Origin: Salegentibacter_A chungangensis
GTDB taxonomy: Bacteria > Bacteroidota > Bacteroidia > Flavobacteriales > Flavobacteriaceae
Direction: 5' to 3'
Assembly (NCBI RefSeq): GCF_042678405.1
Contig: NZ_JBHTLI010000002.1
Span: 62,001 to 126,000 of the forward strand
Length of the DNA stretch: 64,000 nt
The notes under the pieces were generated by a model. The model was not told the DNA's origin and did not search any database. It was given only the letters and a program-made list of their open reading frames with translations. Below, in pieces: positions 34,485 through 43,330 of the stretch. A program made the translations under genes and the position numbers. The stretch's first letter is position 1. The number at the start of each line of letters is the position of its first letter.

Positions 34485-35401
34485 AATATCCTTATTCCGT
34501 TAGAATTTATTTTTGAAAGATGAAGCTGAAAATCTATATCCTGATCTTTATAAAAATCAGCGATGGCATCTTTAACCTTTACGGCATTCTCCTCTCCACG
34601 GCATAGTGCATAAACCGAAGGCCCTGAACCCGAAATACCGAAACCTAAAGCTCCGGCTTCCATTGCAACTTCATCAAGACGGTCATAATACGGGATGAGA
34701 ATGGAGCGAATAGGTTCCACAATCTCATCTTTAAGGCTTCGGCCCAGAAGATCATAATCATTAGTATAAAGGGCGCTAACAAATGCGCCCAGGTTTCCCC
34801 ACTGGGCAATGGCCTTCACAAGGCTGACATTCTGCTTTATAATGGCCCGGGAATCCTTTGTCCTGATTTCAATTAAAGGATGTAAAATCACCATTCTCAG
34901 TTCTTCAGGGCTGGGAAGGCTTAATACCTCAAATGGCTCGTAGCTTTTTACCAGGCTGAAACCTCCCAGAAGGGCGGGAGCAACATTATCGGCGTGCGGG
35001 TTACCACTGGCGAGTCGTTCCCCTTCCATCGCAAACAATATAAGCTCCTTAGGTGAAAAAGGTTCATCAAGCAATTTATTTACCGCAAATACAGCCCCCG
35101 CACTGCTTGCCGCACTGCTTCCAATGCCACTCCCCGACTTTATCTTTTTATGGATCTCAATATCGAACCCCTGATCAGATCCAAGTCTCTTAAGAAGTGA
35201 AAGTACCGCTACTCCCGCCACATTCTTGTCAATATCCATTGGCAGTTCCTCGCCAGTAATCCTGGTGATTCTAAGCTGGTTCAGGTTATTCTTTCTAACC
35301 AGCATTTCGTCACCTACATTATCAAGACAACAGCCCAGCACGTCAAATCCACAGGAAAGGTTTGCCACGGTGGCGGGAGCGAATATTCTTAGTTCTTCCA
35401 T
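34481..35401 (-). CDS. thrB: Homoserine kinase
   Basis: 306 residues, GHMP kinase. PATVANLSCGFDVLG at the N-terminus, the ATP loop GSGIGSSAASSAGAV and the C-terminal GFGISGSGPSVYA are intact. Phosphorylates homoserine. 2 bp after thrA, 4-bp overlap with thrC. Confidence 0.97.
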   Translation of the reverse strand: MEELRIFAPATVANLSCGFDVLGCCLDNVGDEMLVRKNNLNQLRITRITGEELPMDIDKNVAGVAVLSLLKRLGSDQGFDIEIHKKIKSGSGIGSSAASSAGAVFAVNKLLDEPFSPKELILFAMEGERLASGNPHADNVAPALLGGFSLVKSYEPFEVLSLPSPEELRMVILHPLIEIRTKDSRAIIKQNVSLVKAIAQWGNLGAFVSALYTNDYDLLGRSLKDEIVEPIRSILIPYYDRLDEVAMEAGALGFGISGSGPSVYALCRGEENAVKVKDAIADFYKDQDIDFQLHLSKINSNGIRIL

Positions 35402-35403
35402 AA

Positions 35404-37851
35404 TTACTTTTTTCCTATTCGTATTACATCGGCAAAAATTCCTGAAGCCGTAACATCGGCTCCCGCTCCCGCACCCTTAACGATCAAAGGTTGTTGGCTA
35501 TAACGGTCGGTAAAGAACAACACAATATTATCGCTTCCGCTGAGATCATAGAACGGATGCTTCGGGTCCACCTCCTGAAGTCCTACTTTTGCTTCTCCAT
35601 TTTCCAGTTGGGCAACATATTTAAGTTGGGCATTATTTTCTTCAGCCTGTTTATAGACCTCTTTAAACTTATCTTCATCCTTTTCCAGAACGGCAAAAAA
35701 GTCTTCATTATTCTCGGTTTTCAGGCTCTCTTCCGACAGGAAACTTTCATTCTCAATATCTTCAAGCTCCAGATTATAGCCACTTTCCCTGGCCAGGATC
35801 AGTATCTTCCTTGCCACATCTACCCCGCTAAGATCTATTTTCGGGTCCGGCTCGGTATAACCTTCCTTCATTGCCATTTCCACTGTTTTATAAAATGGCT
35901 CTTCAGCCTTATAATTATTGAACACAAAATTCAGGCTTCCGGAAAGCACGGCCTGGATTTTATGGATCCGGTCTCCCGAAGCGATCAGGTTTTTAAGCGT
36001 GTCGATTATTGGTAAACCGGCACCTACATTGGTTTCATATAAAAAAGAAGCCCCAAACTCCCTCGAAAGGTTCTGTAACTGCTGATAATTTACAAAATCA
36101 TCGGCACAGGCTATCTTATTGCAGGTAACCACAGAAATAGAATTTGCCAGGTAATCCTTGTACCAGGAAGAAATCTCAGCGCTGGCAGTATTATCCACAA
36201 AAACACTGTTGCGTAAATTCAGCTCGTTTATTTTATCAAAAAACTTTTTCTTATCGGCCTTTTCGCCATTTTCAAGCGCCTTTGCCCAGTTCCCAAGATC
36301 GATCCCATTTTCGTCGAAATGCATCTTTCGTGAATTTGAAAGCCCAAGCACTCTTACTTTTAACCGAAGTTTTTCCAGCAGGTATTTTTCCTGTGTCTGA
36401 AGTTGGTCCAGAAGTTTACTTCCCACATTCCCAACTCCGGTAATGAACAGGTTAAGCTCTTTTGAAGGCACTTCAAAAAACTGTTCGTGCAGGGTGTTCA
36501 AAGCTTTCTGAACGTCTTTTTTAGCAATAACGGCAGAAATATTGCGCTCTGAAGAACCCTGGGCGATAGCCCTGATATTGATATTGTTATTACCCAAGGC
36601 ACTGAACATTTTACCGCTTAGCCCGTGGTGACTTTTCATCCTGTCTCCCACAAGGGCAATGATCGCGACCTTATCTTCGATCTCCACAGGTTTTATCTTA
36701 CCGTATTGGATCTCCACTTCAAAAGCTTCATTAAGAGCCTCCCTGGCATCTTCAGCTTCATCATCTTTTACAGCGACACAGATACTATGTTCAGAAGATG
36801 CCTGTGTTATAAGCACCACATTAATGTTCTCCTGAAACAGGACTTCAAAGAAACGCTTGGAGAACCCCGGAATACCAACCATCCCACTGCCTTCAATATT
36901 CAGCATTTTTATGGAATCTATATGGGTGATCCCTGTAACCGACCTGAAATTCTCGGGGCTCGACCGGGAAATAAGAGTTCCTTCCTCCTCAGGCTTAAAT
37001 GTGTTCTTAATATGAATCTTTATATTCTTATTCAACAATGGCTGCAGGGTTGGCGGATACAGAACCTTAGCTCCAAAATGAGATAATTCCATCGCCTCTT
37101 CATAAGAAATGTTCTTAAGGGAATATGCCTGGGGCACGAGATAAGGGTTAGCCGTATACATCCCGTTCACATCGGTATAAATCCAGACTTTATCTACTTC
37201 AAGGGCACCTGCAAAAATAGCCGCGGTAAAATCAGATCCCCCGCGCCCCAAGGTACTTGGCACCCCCTGGCCGTTTTTCGCCACAAACCCCGGGACTACA
37301 TATAATTCTGAATTCTTTCCGTTTAAGGCTTCTTTTACATTCCTATAGGTGACATCATAATTCACCTGCACCTTTTCGTTAAGGTTTCTGCTGACAATGA
37401 TCTCACGGGCATCCAGGAAGTCGGCATTCACCCCTGAATGCTTGAAATATTCGGTAATGATCAAAGAAGACAGGATTTCGCCGAAACCGGAAACAACATG
37501 TTTTGTTTTGTTGGAAAGCTCATTTAGAAGATATACTCCTTCATAAAGGGTTTCGAGCCGATTAAATTCTGCTTTTACCCTGCTTAGCACAGAGCTCTGA
37601 GATTTTACCGGAATAAGTTCTTTAATTGCATCCAGGTGTCTTTTTTCATTTTTAGCAAGTATCTCCTTATAGGAAGTATCTTCCTGTGAAGCCAGTTCAG
37701 CCATATATAGAAGATCATTGGTAACCCCACCAAAAGCTGAAAAAACCGCAATTGTCTTATCATTTTGAAGATGCTTTTTTACAGTTTCGGCTACTAATTT
37801 TATTCGGTCTGGAGATGCCAGTGAGGAACCTCCGAATTTTAGAACATTCAT
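35404..37851 (-). CDS. thrA: Bifunctional aspartokinase / homoserine dehydrogenase
   Basis: 815 residues, the typical fused length. Aspartokinase 1-300 (MNVLKFGGSSLA, GFGEILSS, LGRGGSDFTA), two ACT domains about 310-460 (probably the threonine-sensing site), homoserine dehydrogenase from about 465 (LFITGVGNVGSKLL, CNKIACADD, EGYTEPDPKIDLSGVDVARK). Carries the first and third steps of the aspartate-to-threonine pathway. Preceded by a leader peptide gene rich in regulatory amino acids. Confidence 0.97.
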   Translation of the reverse strand: MNVLKFGGSSLASPDRIKLVAETVKKHLQNDKTIAVFSAFGGVTNDLLYMAELASQEDTSYKEILAKNEKRHLDAIKELIPVKSQSSVLSRVKAEFNRLETLYEGVYLLNELSNKTKHVVSGFGEILSSLIITEYFKHSGVNADFLDAREIIVSRNLNEKVQVNYDVTYRNVKEALNGKNSELYVVPGFVAKNGQGVPSTLGRGGSDFTAAIFAGALEVDKVWIYTDVNGMYTANPYLVPQAYSLKNISYEEAMELSHFGAKVLYPPTLQPLLNKNIKIHIKNTFKPEEEGTLISRSSPENFRSVTGITHIDSIKMLNIEGSGMVGIPGFSKRFFEVLFQENINVVLITQASSEHSICVAVKDDEAEDAREALNEAFEVEIQYGKIKPVEIEDKVAIIALVGDRMKSHHGLSGKMFSALGNNNINIRAIAQGSSERNISAVIAKKDVQKALNTLHEQFFEVPSKELNLFITGVGNVGSKLLDQLQTQEKYLLEKLRLKVRVLGLSNSRKMHFDENGIDLGNWAKALENGEKADKKKFFDKINELNLRNSVFVDNTASAEISSWYKDYLANSISVVTCNKIACADDFVNYQQLQNLSREFGASFLYETNVGAGLPIIDTLKNLIASGDRIHKIQAVLSGSLNFVFNNYKAEEPFYKTVEMAMKEGYTEPDPKIDLSGVDVARKILILARESGYNLELEDIENESFLSEESLKTENNEDFFAVLEKDEDKFKEVYKQAEENNAQLKYVAQLENGEAKVGLQEVDPKHPFYDLSGSDNIVLFFTDRYSQQPLIVKGAGAGADVTASGIFADVIRIGKK

Positions 37852-37901
37852 AGGTCTAGTTAGTTAAATTGAAAATATATAGGAATATGTACGGACGGAA
37901 A

Positions 37902-38018
37902 TTATATAGCAAGTACCCCAAAAGGGGTAATACGGGTAATCATCATGCTCATACCAATCCCTGCTGCAGTAGCAGTCGCAGTAATCATTTTGGTATTTGT
38001 AATTTGAAGATTTTGCAT
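37902..38018 (-). CDS. thrL: Threonine operon leader peptide
   Basis: 38 residues, start ATG at 38018, stop at 37902, 50 bp before thrA. It begins MQNLQITNTKMITATATA and goes on with GIGMSMMITRITPFGVLAI: 7 Thr, 6 Ile and 5 Met in 38. Such concentration of Thr and Ile codons just before thrA is the mark of ribosome-mediated attenuation of threonine operons. The hairpin at 37914-37929 covers its last codons. The 332-bp gap 37852-38183 also holds a possible -7 element TACTTTTA (38047-38040, minus). Leader name by analogy only. Confidence 0.65.
   Translation of the reverse strand: MQNLQITNTKMITATATAAGIGMSMMITRITPFGVLAI
37914..37929 (-). promoter_or_regulatory. Leader hairpin of the thr operon
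   Basis: On the minus strand TACCCC-TTTT-GGGGTA, a 6-bp stem with a 4-base loop, overlapping the 3' end of the leader frame. A stalled ribosome on the Thr/Ile codons would leave it or an alternative fold free. The following CTTGCTATATAATTTCC has no long T-run, so it is not a textbook terminator. Confidence 0.45.
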
Positions 38019-38119
38019 GATTCTTTCTAAAACCTGAAATAAAAGTAGATAATTTCGGCTACATAAAAAACTAATCCTCAGCAGTTTTCAAAGAAATAAG
38101 AATATTTCATTTTTCCTTA

Positions 38120-38155
38120 AATAAAAATGCCCAATCAATAATTTGACCGGACATT
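38120..38155 (-). terminator. Terminator of the AAA+/VWA gene pair
   Basis: Minus strand: AATGTCCGGTCAA pairs with TTGATTGGGCATT (13 bp with three G-U pairs), 4-base loop, followed by TTTATTT. Confidence 0.65.
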
Positions 38156-38183
38156 TTCACTCTACTTTTAAATTTATAGGAAT

Positions 38184-39647
38184 TTAAAGGCCGCCAATAT
38201 AGCTCCCGTATAGATCTTTAAACTGAATACCTTCACTAAACCTGTGTTTGCTCAGCTTTTTATATTCAACGAGTCCCCATAACAGGAATTCCTTTAAAAA
38301 ATATTTGTCATCCTCAGCTAAATCAGGCTGGTACTTATCCACAAGTTGGTTTAAGGGCTGAACCGAATTTAGTTTTTCCTTGTACTCCTTATCTGAAATA
38401 TCGTCGGGCAGTTCAAAACCGCTTTGTTCAAAGAACCATTCTACAAGATCGTCATAAGGACTTTTCTCTTCCGCCTTCTGAAGCTTTTCGATCTTAGGGA
38501 AATAATGCGGAAATAAGGACCTCACGGATTGTCCTATAAGATTAAGTGCAACTGCCGGGGCTCCCTCCTGTTCTCCTTCATAAACCAGTTCCACTTTACC
38601 TGTAATAGAGGGAATAACTCCCATAAAATCACTAAACCTAAGTAAAGTCTTTTCATCTCCCGATCTTAAACTCCTGCGTTCGGCCGTACTCAGAAGATTT
38701 TCATAACCTGTAATACTCATCCTCGCACTTACCCCGCTCTTCTCATCTATGAATTCACTTTCCCTGGCTTCAAAACTGATTTGCTCCAACAGGTCTTTTG
38801 CGAGTTCCGGAACGTGAACTATTTCAGCCTGTCTTTTATCAAACTTTGCTTCCTGCTGAGTAATATGCTTGGCGGTCTCGATACTTTCAGGATAATGCGT
38901 AAGAATCTGCGAACCTATCCTGTCTTTTAAAGGGGTGACTATACTTCCCCTGTTGGTGTAATCTTCCGGGTTTGCGGTAAATACAAACTGCATATCCAAG
39001 GGCAACCTCAACTTGAAGCCACGAATCTGAATATCCCCCTCCTGTAAAATATTGAAAAGGGCTACCTGAATTCTTGCCTGCAAATCGGGAAGTTCGTTGA
39101 TCACGAAAATACTGCGGTTGGCTCTCGGGATCATCCCGAAATGAATAACGCGATCGTCAGCATAACTTAACCTTAAATTTGCTGCTTTTATAGGGTCTAC
39201 ATCTCCTATGATGTCTGCAACGGTAACATCTGGTGTTGCCAGTTTTTCAAAAAACCGGTCCTCCCTGTGGACCCAGGCAATGGGAGTATCATTCCCCTTC
39301 ACTTCAATAAGGTCTTTAGCAAATCGTGAGATAGGGTTAAACGGATCATCATTGATCTCTGAGCCTTCTACCACCGGAATATATTCATCCAAAAGATTCA
39401 CCATTAATCTCGCCAATCTGGTTTTAGCCTGACCCCGAAGCCCTAAAAGATTGATATTATGCTTAGAAAGAATAGCCCGCTCCAATTCAGGAATCACGGT
39501 ATAATCATAACCGTGAATCCCTTCGAATGCAGGTTTATTGGTCTTTATTCTTTCTATGAGGTTTTGCCTTAGCTCTTCTTTTATACTTCTGCTTTCATAT
39601 CCGGCTTCGGTTAAAGCGCCAAGCGTTTTTATTTTTGTAACATCCAT
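38184..39647 (-). CDS. Magnesium-chelatase-like AAA+ ATPase
   Basis: 487 residues. Walker A in LLGLRGQAKTRLARL (about 67-81), Walker B-like IFVINELPDL (Asp replaced by Asn, Glu kept), sensor region FTANPEDYTNRG and an arginine in LKDRIGSQ. It belongs to the ChlI/BchI-like group of the MoxR-related ATPases. No chlorophyll or cobalamin genes are near. 33 bp after the VWA gene; as in other ChlI-ChlD-like pairs, the ATPase and VWA protein probably form a complex that remodels or inserts metal into a target. Confidence 0.85.
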   Translation of the reverse strand: MDVTKIKTLGALTEAGYESRSIKEELRQNLIERIKTNKPAFEGIHGYDYTVIPELERAILSKHNINLLGLRGQAKTRLARLMVNLLDEYIPVVEGSEINDDPFNPISRFAKDLIEVKGNDTPIAWVHREDRFFEKLATPDVTVADIIGDVDPIKAANLRLSYADDRVIHFGMIPRANRSIFVINELPDLQARIQVALFNILQEGDIQIRGFKLRLPLDMQFVFTANPEDYTNRGSIVTPLKDRIGSQILTHYPESIETAKHITQQEAKFDKRQAEIVHVPELAKDLLEQISFEARESEFIDEKSGVSARMSITGYENLLSTAERRSLRSGDEKTLLRFSDFMGVIPSITGKVELVYEGEQEGAPAVALNLIGQSVRSLFPHYFPKIEKLQKAEEKSPYDDLVEWFFEQSGFELPDDISDKEYKEKLNSVQPLNQLVDKYQPDLAEDDKYFLKEFLLWGLVEYKKLSKHRFSEGIQFKDLYGSYIGGL

Positions 39648-39680
39648 AATCTATCTTATTTCACTAATTGTGAATCTTAA

Positions 39681-40811
39681 TTAGCCTCTTATTCTTTTCT
39701 TTCGATTAGTTTCATAATCTTCAAATATCATTTCACCCAAGCCTTTTAATCCTGTATAAAATGCTTTACCCTGATTGGCAAAGGTAAATTCCCTTACAAA
39801 CTGGGTAAGGTAAGGATCCTGGGCGATCATAAACGTGGTGATGGGAATGCGCAGTTTCCTGGCCTGTCGGGCCATATTATAACATTTCCCAATTATATAA
39901 GGATCAAGGCCCATCGGATTCTTATAGTAAGATCCATCCCTCTCACGAAGACAACTGGGCTTCCCATCGGTGATCATAAAGATCTGTTTATTGGTGTTTC
40001 GTTTACGTCTTAGAATATCCATTGCAAGTTGTAAACCTGCCACCGTATTAGTATGGTAAGGACCTACTTTCAGGTAAGGAAGATCTGCAATAGAAATAGG
40101 CCAGGCATCATTCCCAAAAACAATAATATCCAGCGTGTCTTTCGGATAACGAGTAGTGATCAACTCTGCCAGAGCCATTGCTACTTTTTTTGCCGGAGTA
40201 ATCCGGTCTTCCCCATAAAGGATCATACTATGGCTGATATCGATCATCAGTACAGTACTCATTTGGGTCTTATAATGGGTTTCCTCAACAACCAGATCGT
40301 CCTGATCCATACTAAAATTCCCAATCCCGTGATTTATCTGTGCATTCCTTAAGCTTTCAGTCATAGAGATCTTATCCAGGGAGTCTCCAAACTGAAATTC
40401 CCGAAAATCACCGGTATGTTCATCCCCGGCTCCAATTTGATTGGTCCGGTGATTTCCGGAAGTGCTTTTCTTCAATTTTCCGAAGATCTGATTAAGGGCT
40501 TGTTGTCTAATGGCCCTTTCGGTTTTGGCTGTAATGGCCATTCCGCCTTTACCATCGGGGTCTGTTTCTTCCCTTATATAGCCCTTTTTCTTAAGGTCTT
40601 CCACAAAATCATCTATGGTATAATCCTCATCGGTAAGTTTATATTCTTCATCCAGTTGCCTCAGCCAGTCCAGGGCTTCATCCAGATCTCCAGAGGTATG
40701 AGTAATGAGCTCCTTAAAAACCTCAAACAACTTTTCAAACGGAGTTCTATGTGGTTCATCATATTTTTTAAAGACGAATCCCCTCCCCTGCATTTGCTCT
40801 CTCTTCTTCAT
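39681..40811 (-). CDS. VWA-domain protein, partner of the AAA+ ATPase
   Basis: 376 residues. The C-terminal 190 residues are a von Willebrand A domain with the MIDAS sequence DISHS (in VLMIDISHSM), Thr in HTNTVAG and Asp in MITDGKPS, so metal binding is intact. The N-terminal part is helical and acidic with no known fold. First gene of the pair; the 182-bp divergent gap to the PAP2 gene has no dyad of the stress type. Confidence 0.85.
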   Translation of the reverse strand: MKKREQMQGRGFVFKKYDEPHRTPFEKLFEVFKELITHTSGDLDEALDWLRQLDEEYKLTDEDYTIDDFVEDLKKKGYIREETDPDGKGGMAITAKTERAIRQQALNQIFGKLKKSTSGNHRTNQIGAGDEHTGDFREFQFGDSLDKISMTESLRNAQINHGIGNFSMDQDDLVVEETHYKTQMSTVLMIDISHSMILYGEDRITPAKKVAMALAELITTRYPKDTLDIIVFGNDAWPISIADLPYLKVGPYHTNTVAGLQLAMDILRRKRNTNKQIFMITDGKPSCLRERDGSYYKNPMGLDPYIIGKCYNMARQARKLRIPITTFMIAQDPYLTQFVREFTFANQGKAFYTGLKGLGEMIFEDYETNRKKRIRG

Positions 40812-40993
40812 AACCTAAAAATAAGGTATTTTCGAGACAAACTCATAATCAGCAATACTCAACAGCTTTTAAAGTTTTGTTAAGGTCAGTCTGAAATTCT
40901 CTAATGAAATCTGAAAGTTACTGTTATTCTTTTCTTAAATGCTTTACTGTTAAACCGAGATATGAGAGATTTGAATAAACTACTATATCCCCG

Positions 40994-41815
40994 ATGAAAA
41001 ACATTTTAACACCTTTTTTTTTACTTTGTATTTCCCTGTCTATATACGCGCAGGATAACCAATCACCTTACCAAACCGACCTCTTAAAAGACGGGGCCTG
41101 GATAACTGCAGGGGTTGGATTAAATGTCCTGGGAGTCCTTATGATACAGAATAAATCGGCACTCTCCGAAGCTGAAGCAAATGCTCTTAATAAAAATGAC
41201 CTTTGGAAAATAGACAGATGGGCCGCAGGAAATTATTCTCAAAATGCCGATGAAGCCAGTTATATTCCATTCTATGCATCTTTTGCTTTGCCTGTAGCTT
41301 TCCTCCCAAGTGAAGAGGAGCGAAATAATTTTGGTCAGATATCGGTACTATTCATAGAAACGATGGCTACAACGGGAGCGATGTTCACCATTACTGCGGC
41401 GGCAGTAGAAAAAAGCAGGCCTTTGGTTTATAATGAATCATTACCAATGGAAAAACGCACCGATCCGGATGCCCAGCGTTCCTTTTTTGCAGGGCATACT
41501 GCAGCAACCGCTGCCGCAACCTTCTTTGCAGCTAAAGTATTTAATGACTTTCATCCAGACTCTAAAGCGATTCCGTATGTTTGGGCCGGTGCTGCCGCAG
41601 TACCCGGCCTGGTAGGATATTTAAGATTAAAGGCAGGAAAACATTTCCTTACCGATAATTTAATAGGATTTGGAATTGGTGCAGCCTGTGGAATCCTGAT
41701 CCCTGAAATTCATAAAAAAGGTAACGAAAGTATTAACTTATATCCTACAGCCAGTTTCAACATAAATAATACCGGATTAAATTCTCAAGGCCTGGCCATC
41801 TCTTATACTTTTTAA
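40994..41815 (+). CDS. PAP2-family membrane-associated phosphatase
   Basis: 273 residues with signal peptide (NILTPFFLLCISLSIYAQ). The three PAP2 motifs are present in modified form: EKSRPLVY, SFFAGHTA (usual PSGH, here FAGH) and YLRLKAGKHFLTD (R-x5-H-x3-D). The last 20 residues read like a final beta strand (LAISYTF). Likely a periplasmic or outer-membrane lipid phosphate phosphatase. 11 bp before the EEP gene. Confidence 0.87.
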   Translation: MKNILTPFFLLCISLSIYAQDNQSPYQTDLLKDGAWITAGVGLNVLGVLMIQNKSALSEAEANALNKNDLWKIDRWAAGNYSQNADEASYIPFYASFALPVAFLPSEEERNNFGQISVLFIETMATTGAMFTITAAAVEKSRPLVYNESLPMEKRTDPDAQRSFFAGHTAATAAATFFAAKVFNDFHPDSKAIPYVWAGAAAVPGLVGYLRLKAGKHFLTDNLIGFGIGAACGILIPEIHKKGNESINLYPTASFNINNTGLNSQGLAISYTF

Positions 41816-41826
41816 ACAATAAGGCA

Positions 41827-42906
41827 ATGACAATCCCAGAGGGCATAGTATTATTTTTCACATTCTTAATGATATTACCCAGCCTTGCTTCCATCTCCAA
41901 ATTTGATATCTGGTGGATACGCGGCTTCGATTTTCCGAGGATTCAAATATGTTTCCTGGTGATTATGGTAATTATCGCCTCTGCTCTTGTATATAGTTTT
42001 GAAGAATCCTGGCATTATATTGCCATCGCCTTGTTGTTCCTAAGCCTTATTTACCAGTTTACAAAGATCTACCCGTACACTTATCTGTCCCCAAAACAGG
42101 TTCTAAGGATAAAGAACTTTAAAGAAGATAATACAATCTCGATTTTGGTAAGTAATGTACTTACGCACAATAAGCGATCAGACAAACTAATTAACCTGGT
42201 TAATGATAAAAAGCCGGATATTCTTCTAACCCTTGAATCTGACAAGAGATGGGAAAAAGAATTAAGTGTGCTGGAAAACGATTATCCCTATACGGTTAAA
42301 ATCCCACTGGATAATCTATACGGAATGCATCTTTATTCAAAACTAAAATTAGAGGATACCGAAGTAAAATATCTGGTTGAAGAAGATATCCCTTCTATTC
42401 ATAGCGATGTGATCCTGAGAAGCGGAAAGAAGGTAAAGATACATTGCCTTCACCCAAAACCCCCAAGTCCCACAGAGAGTGAAACCTCTACCAACAGGGA
42501 TGCTGAGTTGCTGATGCTCGGGAAGCATATTAAACACAAGGATAAAGGGATCCTGGTGTTTGGAGACCTTAATGATGTAGCCTGGTCCCGGACTACCAAA
42601 TTATTCCAAAAAATGAGCGGCCTGCTGGACCCAAGAATAGGAAGAGGTTTTTTCAATACTTTCCACGCGGGCTATCCCCTCTTAAGGTGGCCTTTAGACC
42701 ACGTTTTTCATTCAGAGGATTTCAGCCTTATAGAGATTGCAAGAGAAAGAAGTATTGGCTCTGATCATTTCCCTATGTATATCCGCTTGAATTACACGCC
42801 TGAAATTGAAGACTTACAAGATCAGCCGGAACACGAAGACAGGGAAGAAAGTGAATGGGCAGATAAAAAAATAGAAGATGCTCATCCGCTGGAAACTTCA
42901 GTTTAA
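41827..42906 (+). CDS. Membrane-anchored endonuclease/exonuclease/phosphatase-family protein
   Basis: 359 residues. Three membrane helices (about 5-80), then an EEP fold: VSNVLTHN, LTLESDKRW (catalytic Glu), HCLHPKP, VFGDLNDVAW (Asp/Asn pair), LDHVFHSEDF and the final GSDHFP. All catalytic positions are kept. Substrate unknown; association with a PAP2 phosphatase suggests a lipid or phosphodiester target. The C-terminus is acidic and overlaps the convergent regulator gene by 4 bp. Confidence 0.87.
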   Translation: MTIPEGIVLFFTFLMILPSLASISKFDIWWIRGFDFPRIQICFLVIMVIIASALVYSFEESWHYIAIALLFLSLIYQFTKIYPYTYLSPKQVLRIKNFKEDNTISILVSNVLTHNKRSDKLINLVNDKKPDILLTLESDKRWEKELSVLENDYPYTVKIPLDNLYGMHLYSKLKLEDTEVKYLVEEDIPSIHSDVILRSGKKVKIHCLHPKPPSPTESETSTNRDAELLMLGKHIKHKDKGILVFGDLNDVAWSRTTKLFQKMSGLLDPRIGRGFFNTFHAGYPLLRWPLDHVFHSEDFSLIEIARERSIGSDHFPMYIRLNYTPEIEDLQDQPEHEDREESEWADKKIEDAHPLETSV

Positions 42907-43313
42907 GCTTCACTAAAAAAACCAGAGAGTTCAGGAAGCTGCTTTATTTTTTCACAGTGTGCAGAGGAGATCGGTTTTTCAACAAAATCCCGTACAACAC
43001 TGTATTTCAGAGCCTTTTTTTTATCCTTAAGGTCTATTGATGATGTCACCATTATTACGTGGATCTGATGGTTCTTTGGCTTTTCATTTATACTCTCAAG
43101 AAACTCCCATCCATCCATCCCGGGCATATTAATATCCAGTAAAATAAGGAAATGATTATTGGAATCCTGATTTTCATCCAGATAATCCAGTGCCTGCTGG
43201 GCCTTTTTAAAACTTACAGGCTCACTTGAAATTTTATGATTTGTGATCATTTTCTTCTGAATAAAAATAACCACGTCATCATCATCTATTATCAGTACTT
43301 CCAGCATATGCAT
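42903..43313 (-). CDS. Single-domain response regulator
   Basis: 136 residues, REC only. Asp-rich LIIDDDDVV, phospho-acceptor Asp in LILLDINMPGMDGWEF, switch VMVTSS, and Lys in FVEKPIS. Last of the signalling cluster; 17 bp after the REC-PAS gene. Asn-rich central loop. Confidence 0.9.
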   Translation of the reverse strand: MHMLEVLIIDDDDVVIFIQKKMITNHKISSEPVSFKKAQQALDYLDENQDSNNHFLILLDINMPGMDGWEFLESINEKPKNHQIHVIMVTSSIDLKDKKKALKYSVVRDFVEKPISSAHCEKIKQLPELSGFFSEA

Positions 43314-43330
43314 TAGATTTGGGAATTGGC

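Noticed and set aside
36144..36443. Plus-strand frames opposite thrA
   Set aside because: Mirror frames of a well-conserved gene; no promoter and no sensible protein.
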